NCBI GenBank assembly: GCA_002353205.1
Contig: DEJE01000011.1
Location: 1-19,799 of the forward strand
DNA from: Prevotella sp. UBA2756
GTDB taxonomy: Bacteria; Bacteroidota; Bacteroidia; Bacteroidales; Bacteroidaceae
Direction: 5' to 3'
Length of the DNA stretch: 19,799 nt
Every line of letters starts with the position of its first letter. Position 1 is the first letter of the stretch. The position numbers and the translations under genes were made by a program. Positions 1-8,046 of this stretch are shown here, piece after piece. The notes beneath the pieces are model-generated. The model worked only from the letters and a program-made list of their open reading frames with translations, did no database searches and was not told where the DNA came from.

Positions 1-84
1 CACAGTTCATAGTTCATAGTTGAAGCCCCACTCTCCATTCTCCACTATCAACTATCAACTATGAACTGTGAACTATGAACTAGA
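1..84. repeat. Heptamer repeats forming an inverted repeat
   Basis: Two blocks of heptamers face each other. AGTTCAT-type units occupy about 4-23, and ACTATSA-type units (ACTATCA, ACTATGA, ACTGTGA) occupy about 44-82. The two blocks are reverse complements of each other, so bases 1-23 can pair with about 50-71 with few mismatches, leaving a loop of about 26 nt. The second block runs into the 3' end of the lipoprotein gene and supplies its TAG stop at 80-82. No T-run follows the hairpin, so it is not a classical terminator. Confidence 0.75.
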
Positions 85-1903
85 ACCTTCTTCCGCCGCC
101 CATGCCGCCGCTGATGGTGTTGGTGGCCGTCACGCTGACCGAGCTGCTGCCTGCCGTCAGGGTGTAGCTGCTGCCGCTTGTCAGGTTGGGAGAGCTGATG
201 ATGATGGTGTTGTTGCCGCTATAGCTGACGGGAGGCATCGAGAAGGAGCAGAGCGTCTTGCTGCCGTCGCTCACCGTGAGGGTGCTGTTGGCCGAGAGCG
301 AGCCCGTAGCGGTGACGATTCCCTGCGTCGTGCTTCCCAGATTGCCGTCCACCCTTCCGCCGATGGCGAAGATGTTACTTCCCGAGATGTTGAGTTTCTT
401 CTGCTCGTTGATGTCGATGCCGGCCTCGGCACCGTTGGCACCGCATGCGATGATGGTTCCGCCCTTGAGGTACATGTCGCCGTTGGCGTCGATGCCATCG
501 TTGTTGGTGCCTACGGCCACCACCGTTCCTCCGCTGATGGTCATGTCGCCCGTGGAGTTGATGGCGTCGTCGTGGGCATAGACGAGGAGCGTTCCGTCGG
601 TGATGTCGAGCGTTCCCTTGCTCTCCACGCCCTCGGCATTGTTGCCGCTGGTGCGTATCATGATGTCGCCGCCCGTGATTTTCAGCACGCCGTATGTGAC
701 GTTAGGCGTGACGGTGTCGTCCTTGTAGCCTATCTTCATGCCCTTGGGCGATGAGGTGTAGGCGCTGGGCAGGTTGTCGGTATTGCCGGTGTAGTTGTGG
801 CTTTCCGACGAACCGTTGCTGTAGTAGAGTCCGCCCTCGGTGATGATGCGTATCTTTCCTCCGGTGATATACGCCTCGAGGTCGGCCTTGATGCCCTTGC
901 CTCCGCTCCCCGTGGCCTTGGCGTAGAGCTCGCCGCCGTTCATGTAGAAGTTGGCGTCGCTGCCGATGCCTGCCGCCGCCTTGGTGTCGCCGCCGTAAGT
1001 GAGCGTCTCGTCGGCCTCCCATGTGCCGTTGCCGGTGGCGATGACGGTTGTCCGTCCGCCGTTGATGGTCACGTTGGCATCGCCGTTGATGGCCTTTCCG
1101 CCAGCCGCCGACACCTCCACATTCACGATACCTCCGTTGATGAACATGTCGGCGCCCGCCTTGATGCCGTTGTTGGCCGAGGAGTTGACATAGAGGTTCA
1201 CCCCTTTGTCGATGACGATGTTGCTCTTGCCGTGGATACCATTCTTATATGTGCCGTAGACGTCGAGCGACCCGTCGCCGCTGACGATCAGCTTGCCCTT
1301 GCTGAAGATGGCTCCCTTGTGGTCTTCCGTGGTGCCGTCCTTCACCTGGTTGGTGCCGCTGACGACGAGGTAGGCGTTGCCTTTGCTTTCCAGGTCGATG
1401 GCTGTTGTCGAGGCACTGGTGATGTCGGCGTTGTTGAGGTTGAGCTCAAAGTTGGTGCTGCCGTTGACGATGAGCGACCCGTCGGTCGTCTTTCCCGTCA
1501 CCACGTAGCAGATGCCTTCGGTGCTGCCGTGGTCAACGGTCACGTTGTTGCCGTCGATGGTCATCGTCACGCCGTCGATGGCCGGGTCTGTGGGGTTCGC
1601 CATGTCTATGTTGACGATGGTGGCGAAGGTGTTGGCTGCCGGTGCGTCGCTGTCGGCGGGGTATTGAGCGGCCGCCGTCGAGCTGGGTTCTGCCGTCGTC
1701 TTGTCGATGTTGACGGTGAATGTCTTCATCTCTGCGTAGGGAGAAGAGGAGCTTCCGGTGAATGACGTATCGTTGCTGTCGCCCTCGAAGGTATAGGAAT
1801 CGTAGTATTCGTCAAACAGTTCATCGTCTGTTGAACATGCTGTTGTCAGTGTCATCGCTGTTGCTAACGTTATCATGAACGTTAATGTTACCTTTTTCTT
1901 CAT
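80..1903 (-). CDS. Surface lipoprotein, Cthe_2159-type carbohydrate-binding beta-helix (DUF4353)
   Basis: A 607-aa predicted lipoprotein. The N terminus is basic then hydrophobic and reaches TTAC with Cys23 as the probable lipidation site. The next residues, STDDE, resemble the acidic export signal of Bacteroidetes surface lipoproteins. Residues of about 25-110 look like a disordered Ser/Thr/Ala/Pro-rich stalk. Residues of about 110-520 are short repeats of the type 'GxxxxxxGGxxxVxAxGxxGIxA' (for example MTISGGTVVA, MFINGGIVNV, MYLKGGTIIA), as expected for a right-handed beta-helix. The overall pattern matches the Cthe_2159 family, whose founding member binds polygalacturonate and cellulose, so a glycan-binding or adhesin role outside the cell is likely but not shown. 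The C terminus ends in a Gly-rich GGMGGGRRF tail. The start is supported by a promoter at 1945-1975. The gene follows the FadL-like gene on the same strand but has its own promoter. Confidence 0.88.
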   Translation of the reverse strand: MKKKVTLTFMITLATAMTLTTACSTDDELFDEYYDSYTFEGDSNDTSFTGSSSSPYAEMKTFTVNIDKTTAEPSSTAAAQYPADSDAPAANTFATIVNIDMANPTDPAIDGVTMTIDGNNVTVDHGSTEGICYVVTGKTTDGSLIVNGSTNFELNLNNADITSASTTAIDLESKGNAYLVVSGTNQVKDGTTEDHKGAIFSKGKLIVSGDGSLDVYGTYKNGIHGKSNIVIDKGVNLYVNSSANNGIKAGADMFINGGIVNVEVSAAGGKAINGDANVTINGGRTTVIATGNGTWEADETLTYGGDTKAAAGIGSDANFYMNGGELYAKATGSGGKGIKADLEAYITGGKIRIITEGGLYYSNGSSESHNYTGNTDNLPSAYTSSPKGMKIGYKDDTVTPNVTYGVLKITGGDIMIRTSGNNAEGVESKGTLDITDGTLLVYAHDDAINSTGDMTISGGTVVAVGTNNDGIDANGDMYLKGGTIIACGANGAEAGIDINEQKKLNISGSNIFAIGGRVDGNLGSTTQGIVTATGSLSANSTLTVSDGSKTLCSFSMPPVSYSGNNTIIISSPNLTSGSSYTLTAGSSSVSVTATNTISGGMGGGRRF

Positions 1904-1944
1904 ATTCGTTACATTTTAATCGTTAATACTTCGTTTTCTCGATG

Positions 1945-1975
1945 CAAATGTAAACAGAAAGAGCCGCTCGCTAAA
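1945..1975 (-). promoter_or_regulatory. Bacteroidetes-type promoter of the lipoprotein gene
   Basis: Read on the minus strand, TTTA (1975-1972, a one-base variant of the TTTG -33 box) is followed after 19 nt by TACATTTG (1952-1945). The second box is an exact TAnnTTTG -7 match. Transcription would start near 1938, about 35 nt before the ATG at 1903. The -33 box lies in the loop of the upstream terminator-like hairpin. Confidence 0.65.
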
Positions 1976-1995
1976 TTTTATTCAGCGAACGGCTC
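1961..1995 (-). terminator. Terminator-like hairpin after the FadL-like gene
   Basis: GAGCCGCTCGCT (1961-1972) and AGCGAACGGCTC (1984-1995) form a 12-bp stem that is perfect except for one mismatch, which becomes a G-U pair in the minus-strand RNA. The loop is 11 nt. On the minus strand the stem is followed by TTTCTGTTT. It lies 38 nt past the stop of the FadL-like gene, so it probably ends that transcript, though the short U-run makes it only moderately strong. Bases TTCAGCGAA of the stem edge recur at 2002-2010. Confidence 0.6.
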
Positions 1996-2032
1996 CTTTT
2001 GTTCAGCGAAAAGAAATGTCTGACGACGGAGG

Positions 2033-3562
2033 TTAAAAGTCGATGTCCACTCCCACGCCTACCACGCGGTTAGTGCGGGTATACTCGTTGTGTGTGGTGC
2101 TGTTGGTGGCTGTGGGTGTGACGTCCTGCTTGTAGGTGTCGTAGTTGGTCTGGAAGTAAGCCACGTTGAGCTTCATCTTCTTGCTGAGCTTGTACGACAG
2201 TCCCACACCGTAAGAATAGCTGCTCACGACGAACGACATGTCGTTCATGTACTCGTCGGACAACCCGTAGTTTGTCTTCTGGAAGCCTCCGCTGACGAGG
2301 AGCTTGTCGGTGACGTCCCATTCAGCACCGCCGTTCACCTCCCATGTGTTGCCGTCGAGCTTCTTCTCCTCGTGGTTGTACCAGTGGGCCGACTTGTCGA
2401 AGAACAGATGGTAGCCCGCATTGATGCGAACGGTGGGGATGACCGACCACTGAGCACCCACGGTGAGCAGTGCCGGATGGTCCTCGGGCACGCGGCTGCC
2501 GTCGCGATACTTGTTGACGGCATCGATAGCGTGCGCCTCCTTCACGGTGGAGCTGTTCTTCATGCGGATGCGCGTCTTGAACTCATACTTCGCTCCGAAG
2601 TTGAAAGCTCCGGCCTTGTAGTCGATACCCACGATGGGTGCAACGCCCCAACCCGTCTGGTCGGACATCAGGTTCACACCCTCGCGGTAGATGTCGAGCG
2701 TCTGCAGGCTCTGCTGTGTTCCTTCGAGCTGAGCTTTCGCAGCCTTGGCGGTGGCCAGTTGCGTGGTGAGCTCCTCGGGAACAGGTGCTCCTGCAGCCTG
2801 ATACTGAGCGATGCCGGCTTCCAACTTGGTGATGCCAGCGCTGTATTGAGCGATGCCTCCGGCGATGGTGACGTTGGCATTGTCGAGGAACGTGCCGAAG
2901 GGCACTGCTCCGGCGGCTGTGTTCACGCGGATATTGCTCAGGTTCGCCTTATACGAGGCCGTACCGTAGATCAGTCGGGCACCGCCATAGACCGACAGGT
3001 TGTCGGTGAGCTTGTAGGCTGCGCCGAGGGTGAAGCCGAAATAGTACTGCTTGCCGCGCATGTAGCCATCGACATCGTAGCCCGTAGCGCCCAGGGGCTG
3101 AAGCGATTTGGCGATGGCGCCGACGGCACTCTCGAACGACCCGATGCCGTTGTCGAACTCACACTTGCCGCCGCCGCCCGTCAGTGCGAAGCTGCCCTGC
3201 AGGCTCCAGCGGCCTCGGTTGTAGGCAGCCTGGATGGAAGGGATGACGGGAGCGATGGCTTCGCCCTTGAACTCCTTCGTCGTCTGTCCGTTGTTGCTCA
3301 TGCCGAGGGCGAAGTCGGGGTTCGTTGTGAGGATGGTGCGCGTCTGGAAAGCGGCCTGCCAGTTGATCGACAGATGCCAACCTTCGTCCATGAAAACCAC
3401 GCCAGCGGGGTTGGTATACACGCCGTCAATAGCGATGACACCGTCGCGGGCCATCATTCTGTTGAAGGCAATGTTCGTGTTTGTGTTGGTCAGAATGCCG
3501 CCAGCGTAGGCGGTGGATGCTGTCATTGCGAAGGCAATGCAGGCAAATTTTAATTTATTCAT
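2033..3562 (-). CDS. OmpP1/FadL/TodX-family outer-membrane channel
   Basis: A 509-aa outer-membrane beta-barrel predicted to carry hydrophobic or aromatic compounds across the outer membrane. I chose the start at 3562 (MNKLKFACIAF) because it gives a clean signal peptide with cleavage after AYA (residue 20). The upstream in-frame ATGs overlap the probable -7 box at 3590-3597. The mature N terminus has the FadL-type hatch with the NPA motif (residues 51-53, YTNPAGVVF). Alternating beta strands follow, and the protein ends in Phe (VDIDF), as OM barrels do. An unusual Ala/Gln/Leu-rich helical insert lies at about residues 220-297 and contains an internal repeat (GGIAQYSA, AGIAQYQA). The ligand is unknown, and nothing nearby shows that the protein serves the adjacent carbohydrate operon. 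Confidence 0.9.
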   Translation of the reverse strand: MNKLKFACIAFAMTASTAYAGGILTNTNTNIAFNRMMARDGVIAIDGVYTNPAGVVFMDEGWHLSINWQAAFQTRTILTTNPDFALGMSNNGQTTKEFKGEAIAPVIPSIQAAYNRGRWSLQGSFALTGGGGKCEFDNGIGSFESAVGAIAKSLQPLGATGYDVDGYMRGKQYYFGFTLGAAYKLTDNLSVYGGARLIYGTASYKANLSNIRVNTAAGAVPFGTFLDNANVTIAGGIAQYSAGITKLEAGIAQYQAAGAPVPEELTTQLATAKAAKAQLEGTQQSLQTLDIYREGVNLMSDQTGWGVAPIVGIDYKAGAFNFGAKYEFKTRIRMKNSSTVKEAHAIDAVNKYRDGSRVPEDHPALLTVGAQWSVIPTVRINAGYHLFFDKSAHWYNHEEKKLDGNTWEVNGGAEWDVTDKLLVSGGFQKTNYGLSDEYMNDMSFVVSSYSYGVGLSYKLSKKMKLNVAYFQTNYDTYKQDVTPTATNSTTHNEYTRTNRVVGVGVDIDF

Positions 3563-3589
3563 CTTAATTACCATTAAAAAACTTGTCTG

Positions 3590-3597
3590 CAAAGGTA
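3590..3597 (-). promoter_or_regulatory. -7 box of the FadL-like gene
   Basis: CAAAGGTA on the plus strand reads TACCTTTG on the minus strand, an exact TAnnTTTG match. Transcription would start about 20 nt before the ATG at 3562. No convincing TTTG box is seen at the -33 distance. Confidence 0.5.
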
Positions 3598-3853
3598 TCT
3601 ATATTGTTCCGAATTACCTGTATGCGCACACAATATTTCACGTTTATTAACTTTAAAACGATAGATTATTGCACAAAAAAGCTGTTTTGTGCAATAAAAT
3701 GGCGCTCTTTTTTGCACATTTCCTACTTTGAATGTGCAAAAAAAGAGCAAATCGGCGGCCTGTTTCTGCCCGAAATGTGCAAAACGGCGGTCCTGCGAAG
3801 CAAGAAAAACGCTTTTTCTTTGCAGCAGAGGCGCGTAATTCGTGTTTTTTATG

Positions 3854-3861
3854 TAAATTTG
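3854..3861 (+). promoter_or_regulatory. -7 box of the glycan operon
   Basis: TAAATTTG fits the TAnnTTTG -7 consensus of Bacteroidetes and lies 22 nt before the ATG at 3884. The only clear upstream TTTG (3819-3822) is 31 nt away, more than the usual 19-22 nt. The -33 element is therefore weak, which could mean that an activator is needed. Confidence 0.5.
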
Positions 3862-3883
3862 CGAGCAAAACAAATCAAAGAAT

Positions 3884-5782
3884 ATGAAAAGACTGTTGAC
3901 GATCATAGTGGCCGTGGTCTGCGCCGGGCAGATGATGGCGGGCGACATCTATGTGGCTCCGCAAGGCAGCGACAATGGTGACGGTACGCGCGAGCGACCG
4001 CTGGCCACGGTGGACCAAGCACTCAGGCAGGCGCGCGAATGGCGGCGGCTGAAGCGTCCGGAGGTGGCAGGCGGCATCACGATTCACTTAGAGAGCGGCA
4101 CCTACCAGCTCGCGCGCCCCATCTTCATCCGTCCCGAAGACAGCGGAACGGAAGAGTCGCCCACCATTATCAAGGGTGCTGCCGTGCTCAATGGCGGCGT
4201 CAGGATGGAGAAATGGACACGCGGCTGCGATGACGAGCGCGTGGCCCCGGCCCTGAGAGACAAGATCTGGACGGCCGAGGCGCCGCGCGTGGGCAACCGC
4301 ATTCTCTGGTTCCGGCAGCTGGACCTTGGGCGGATGGCCACGCAGTTCGGCACATTCTACGTCAACGGCTGCGAGTCGGCCATCCAGACGCCTTCCGTAC
4401 GGATGGAACGCATGCTGAATTTCAACACGAAAGACCGGACGATCACCATTCCCACGCCACGGCAAGACCTCCGGAAGGCACGCCAGTTGGAGATGGTGGT
4501 GCACCAACGGTGGGCCATCGCCATCCTGCGCGTGAAAGACATGCAAGTGATGGGCGACTCGACCATCGTCTCGTTCCACGAGCCCGAGAGTCAGCTGGAG
4601 TTTGAACATCCGTGGCCGAAACCCGTCATCAACGGCGAGAAGGGCAGTTCGTCGTTCTGCCTGCAGAATGCGTTAGAGCTGTTGGACGAGCCCGGTGAGT
4701 GGTATCAGGACTATCCGTCGGGCCGCGTGTACTATTATCCTTTCGATGCCGAAATCCTTCAGCCGCAGGATGAGTTCTTCGCATGGCCTTTTGCACCCGC
4801 GCTGAAAACGCTCATCAACATCAGCGGAACGCCCGAGCGGCGCGTGCACCACATCCGCTTTGAGGACGTGAACATCAAGAATGCGGCCTGGACGCGGCCG
4901 TCGGAGCAGGGGCACGTCACGCTGCAGGGCGGATTCCCACTCATCGATGCCTACAAGCTGCTCCAGCCAGGTCTGCCCGAGAAGGCGGAACTGGAGAACC
5001 AGGCATGGATAGAGCGTCCCGACGCGGCGGTGAAGGTGAGCTATGCCGACGACATCGTGTTCGACGGCTGCCACTTCGAGAACCTCGCCGCCACGGGTCT
5101 CGACATGGAGAAGAGCGTCAGCCGCTCTGCCGTGCGCAACTGCTCGTTCCACAACATCGGCGGCACGGCCATCATGGTGGGCACGTTCCCCGACCAAGGC
5201 TTCGAGACGCACGTTCCCTATGCGCCCAAGCACGACGAGGACATCTGCGACGGCGTCGTGATCAGCAACAACGAGATCCGACACTGCACGACAGAAGACT
5301 GGGGAGCCGTGGGCATAGGCGCCGGCTACGTGCGCAACATCGAGATCGTGAACAACGACGTGTCGGACCTGAACTATTCAGGCATCTGCGTGGGCTGGGG
5401 ATGGACGGCCTTGGAGAGCGGCATGCGCAACAACCGCATCGAGGGCAACCGCGTGTACGACTATGCCAAGCAGCTCTACGACACCGGCGGCATCTACACC
5501 CTGAGTAACCAGCCCGGCTCCACCATCCGCAACAACCGCATCGGCGCACCCGCACGGGCTCCCTACGCCACCAACAACCGCGCCTTCTGCATCTACTTCG
5601 ACGAAGCCACTGACGGCTTCACCGTGGAAGACAACCAGATGCCCTTCGAGAGCTTCGGCTACAACAAGCCGGGACCGAAGATGGTGATTCGCAACAACGG
5701 ACCAAAGGCAAAACCAAAGAATGAGCCATCAACGGTGACACCAAACACCCCAGAACTCAGAAAGCAAGAAATGAGAATATAG
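3884..5782 (+). CDS. Secreted right-handed beta-helix glycoside hydrolase, GH141-like
   Basis: A 632-aa protein with a signal peptide (MKRLLTIIVAVVCAGQMMAG, cleavage near residue 20), so it probably acts in the periplasm. The mature start DIYVAPQGSDNGDGTRERPL with ATVDQAL is the usual opening of secreted parallel beta-helix carbohydrate enzymes. A beta-rich insert at about residues 105-300 contains GEWYQDYPSGRVYYYP. C-terminal coils carry repeated short turns (FDGCHFENLAATG, ISNNEIRH, IVNNDVSDLNYSG, IRNNRIG) and a DTGGIYTL segment at 533-540. This layout resembles GH141, known for alpha-L-fucosidase activity on rhamnogalacturonan-II and for a xylanase. I assign the family from memory of sequence style, not from a search. 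An unclassified polysaccharide lyase or hydrolase is the main alternative. It is the first gene of the operon and ends 2 nt before the GH31 gene. The last 30 residues are low-complexity and polar. Confidence 0.82.
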   Translation: MKRLLTIIVAVVCAGQMMAGDIYVAPQGSDNGDGTRERPLATVDQALRQAREWRRLKRPEVAGGITIHLESGTYQLARPIFIRPEDSGTEESPTIIKGAAVLNGGVRMEKWTRGCDDERVAPALRDKIWTAEAPRVGNRILWFRQLDLGRMATQFGTFYVNGCESAIQTPSVRMERMLNFNTKDRTITIPTPRQDLRKARQLEMVVHQRWAIAILRVKDMQVMGDSTIVSFHEPESQLEFEHPWPKPVINGEKGSSSFCLQNALELLDEPGEWYQDYPSGRVYYYPFDAEILQPQDEFFAWPFAPALKTLINISGTPERRVHHIRFEDVNIKNAAWTRPSEQGHVTLQGGFPLIDAYKLLQPGLPEKAELENQAWIERPDAAVKVSYADDIVFDGCHFENLAATGLDMEKSVSRSAVRNCSFHNIGGTAIMVGTFPDQGFETHVPYAPKHDEDICDGVVISNNEIRHCTTEDWGAVGIGAGYVRNIEIVNNDVSDLNYSGICVGWGWTALESGMRNNRIEGNRVYDYAKQLYDTGGIYTLSNQPGSTIRNNRIGAPARAPYATNNRAFCIYFDEATDGFTVEDNQMPFESFGYNKPGPKMVIRNNGPKAKPKNEPSTVTPNTPELRKQEMRI

Positions 5783-5784
5783 AT

Positions 5785-8046
5785 ATGAAACCAACAAACT
5801 ACCATTTGTTCGACTTCCTCGACTTCGATCCGGAGCTGAAACGCGAGGAGAGCCTGTGGAAAGCCAGCAGGCCAAACGCCATCTTTGCACGCGATGGTGA
5901 CATCTGTGTGAGTATCCCGTTCTGCAGACAAGCACTGTCTAACGACATGGCTGCCGACCCTTCGGGACAAAACGAGACCTATACGATGGTCATCAGGTAC
6001 TACGAGCCGAACATCCTGCGGGTCTTCATCGACTTTGAACATCGTGACAACACCACGCCAGTGGACGAAGACGACATGCTGCAATATGCAGAGCGAATCA
6101 GGAAAAGACCGCTGCAACTGCTTGCCGAGACGCAGCCTCACGGGCACTATTACGCCTGCACAGAAGACGGCGTGAAGCGCGTGCACATCGTGCAGACGTC
6201 GCCCGACATCGATTTCTGGAGCGACCTGCAGCCCGCACCGCAGGAAACGGTCGACATCCGATTCTTCCCCGACGGTAAACACGAGGTGCGCCTGGCCTCC
6301 TACGACCACTTCTCGCCGCCGCGCTACGATGCCCTGCCCGTTGCTTATTGCAAAACCGAGGGCAGCAACGACCGCGCCACGCTCTCTTTTGAGTGCAAGG
6401 CCGACGAGTGTTTTGCCGGAACGGGCGAGCGGTTCATGAAGATGGACCTCAGCGGCCAGACCTTTTTCCTGAAGAACCAGGACGGGCAGGGTGTGAACAA
6501 CCGTCGCACGTACAAGAACATCCCGTTCTACGTGTCGAGCCGGATGTACGGCACCTTCTACCACACCACGGCCCACAGCAAGCTGTCGCTCGCCGGACAG
6601 TCCACACGCAGCGTGCAGTTCCTCAGCGACCAGGCCCTGATCGATGCCTTTATCATCGGCGGCGACAGCATAGAGGAGATTATCCGTGGCTACCGCGACC
6701 TGACGGGCTACCCGTCGATGCCGCCCCTATGGAGCTTCGGCGTGTGGATGAGCCGCATGACCTACTTCTCCGCCGACGAGGTGAATGCGATCTGCAACCG
6801 TCTGCGCCGCGAACACTATCCGTGCGACGTCATCCACCTTGACACGGGATGGTTCAAGACCGACTGGCTCTGCGAGTGGAAGTTCAACGAAGAGCGCTTC
6901 CCCGATCCTCCGGCTTTCATCCAAGGTCTGCGCGACAACGGTTTCCGCGTGTCGCTCTGGCAACTGCCCTACGTGGCCGAAGATGCCGAGCAGATTGATG
7001 AGGCGCGCGAGAACGACTATATCGGTCCGCTGACGAAGAAACAGGAGTCGGAAGGCTCCAATTTCTCCGCTCTCGACTACGCCGGCACCATCGACTTCAC
7101 CTACGACCGCGCCACCGAGTGGTACAAAAGTCTGCTGCGGCGGTTGCTCCGCATGGGCGTCAGCTGCATCAAGACCGACTTCGGCGAGAACATCCACATG
7201 GATGCTACGTATAAGAACATGACGCCCGAGCTGCTCAACAACCTCTATGCGCTGCTCTATCAGAAGGCAGCCTACGAGGTGACACGCGAAGTGACGGGCC
7301 AGGGCATCGTGTGGGCGCGCGCCGCCTGGGCCGGGTGCCAGCGCTATCCGCTCCACTGGGGCGGCGACTCGTGCTCGTCGTGGGACGGCATGGCCGGTTC
7401 GCTGCGCGGCGGACTGCATTTCGGGCTCTCGGGTTTCGCTTTCTGGAGCCACGACGTGCCGGGATTCCACACGCTGCCCGACTTCATGAACGGCATCGTG
7501 CAGGACGATGTCTACGTCAGGTGGACGCAGTTCGGCGTCTTCTCGTCACACATCCGCTATCACGGCACCAACAAACGCGAGCCGTGGCACTACCCGAAGA
7601 TTGCAGGAATCGTCAGACGGTGGTGGAACCTGCGCTATGCCCTTATACCTTATATATTACAAGAGAGCCTGATTGCCTGCTCCACGGGCTACACACTGCT
7701 GCGAGCACTCGTCTTCCACCACGCCGACGACCGCACTTGCTGGCACATAGACGACGAATACTACTTCGGCAACGACTTCCTGGTGGCCCCCGTGATGAAC
7801 AGCGAGAACCGCCGCGACGTCTATCTGCCCGACGGCCGATGGGTACATTTCTTTACCGGCGAACGTCTTCAAGGCAGACGGTGGATTCACTTAGAGGATA
7901 TTCCACTCGAAGTGATGCCTGTGTTCGTGAGAGAAGGGGCCGAGATTCCCATCTATCCCGAGCACGTGGAATGTACAGACGAGATGGACTTAGGGAAAAC
8001 CGCCGTCGTGAAGATTGACGAAAACTTTAAAGGTTACCGACTATGA
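5785..8046 (+). CDS. GH31 alpha-xylosidase-type glycoside hydrolase
   Basis: A 753-aa retaining alpha-glycosidase of family GH31. An N-terminal beta-sandwich (about 1-300) has GTGERFMKMDLSG (212-224). The (beta/alpha)8 barrel has LWSFGVWMSR, HLDTGW (351-356), the nucleophile motif KTDFGE (Asp465) and HWGGDS (524-529) with Asp528 as the probable acid/base. The C-terminal beta domains contain FGNDFLVAPV and YLPDGRWVHFFTGE. Length and the HLDTGWF...CEW.F...FPDP segment fit the YicI-type alpha-xylosidase group better than alpha-glucosidases, but specificity is not certain. No signal peptide is present, so it should act in the cytoplasm on imported oligosaccharide. It starts 2 nt after the GH141-like gene and shares ATGA with the next gene, which implies translational coupling with the methyltransferase fusion. 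Confidence 0.93.
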   Translation: MKPTNYHLFDFLDFDPELKREESLWKASRPNAIFARDGDICVSIPFCRQALSNDMAADPSGQNETYTMVIRYYEPNILRVFIDFEHRDNTTPVDEDDMLQYAERIRKRPLQLLAETQPHGHYYACTEDGVKRVHIVQTSPDIDFWSDLQPAPQETVDIRFFPDGKHEVRLASYDHFSPPRYDALPVAYCKTEGSNDRATLSFECKADECFAGTGERFMKMDLSGQTFFLKNQDGQGVNNRRTYKNIPFYVSSRMYGTFYHTTAHSKLSLAGQSTRSVQFLSDQALIDAFIIGGDSIEEIIRGYRDLTGYPSMPPLWSFGVWMSRMTYFSADEVNAICNRLRREHYPCDVIHLDTGWFKTDWLCEWKFNEERFPDPPAFIQGLRDNGFRVSLWQLPYVAEDAEQIDEARENDYIGPLTKKQESEGSNFSALDYAGTIDFTYDRATEWYKSLLRRLLRMGVSCIKTDFGENIHMDATYKNMTPELLNNLYALLYQKAAYEVTREVTGQGIVWARAAWAGCQRYPLHWGGDSCSSWDGMAGSLRGGLHFGLSGFAFWSHDVPGFHTLPDFMNGIVQDDVYVRWTQFGVFSSHIRYHGTNKREPWHYPKIAGIVRRWWNLRYALIPYILQESLIACSTGYTLLRALVFHHADDRTCWHIDDEYYFGNDFLVAPVMNSENRRDVYLPDGRWVHFFTGERLQGRRWIHLEDIPLEVMPVFVREGAEIPIYPEHVECTDEMDLGKTAVVKIDENFKGYRL

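Larger units (their letters stand above)
3563..3883. other. Divergent intergenic region with paired hairpins
   Basis: This 321-bp AT-rich spacer lies between two divergent genes. It holds two hairpins. ATTGCACAAAA (3668-3678) pairs with TTTTGTGCAAT (3685-3695) in an 11-bp perfect stem. GCTCTTTTTTGCACATT (3704-3720) pairs with its near-complement at 3731-3748, with one bulged A. A third TGTGCAAAA copy lies at 3776-3784. Both hairpins are outside the likely transcripts, which start near 3583 on the minus strand and 3868 on the plus strand, so they may be protein-binding palindromes or a dispersed repeat. Small open frames across the region are not credible genes. Confidence 0.6.

Noticed and set aside
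2090..3553. 487-codon plus-strand frame opposite the FadL-like gene
   Set aside because: It is antisense to a well-supported outer-membrane protein gene, and its sequence has no recognisable domain or signal peptide.
3574..3981. Small open frames on both strands of the 3563-3883 spacer
   Set aside because: They overlap the predicted promoters and hairpins, lack supported starts and extend into real genes in the wrong frame.
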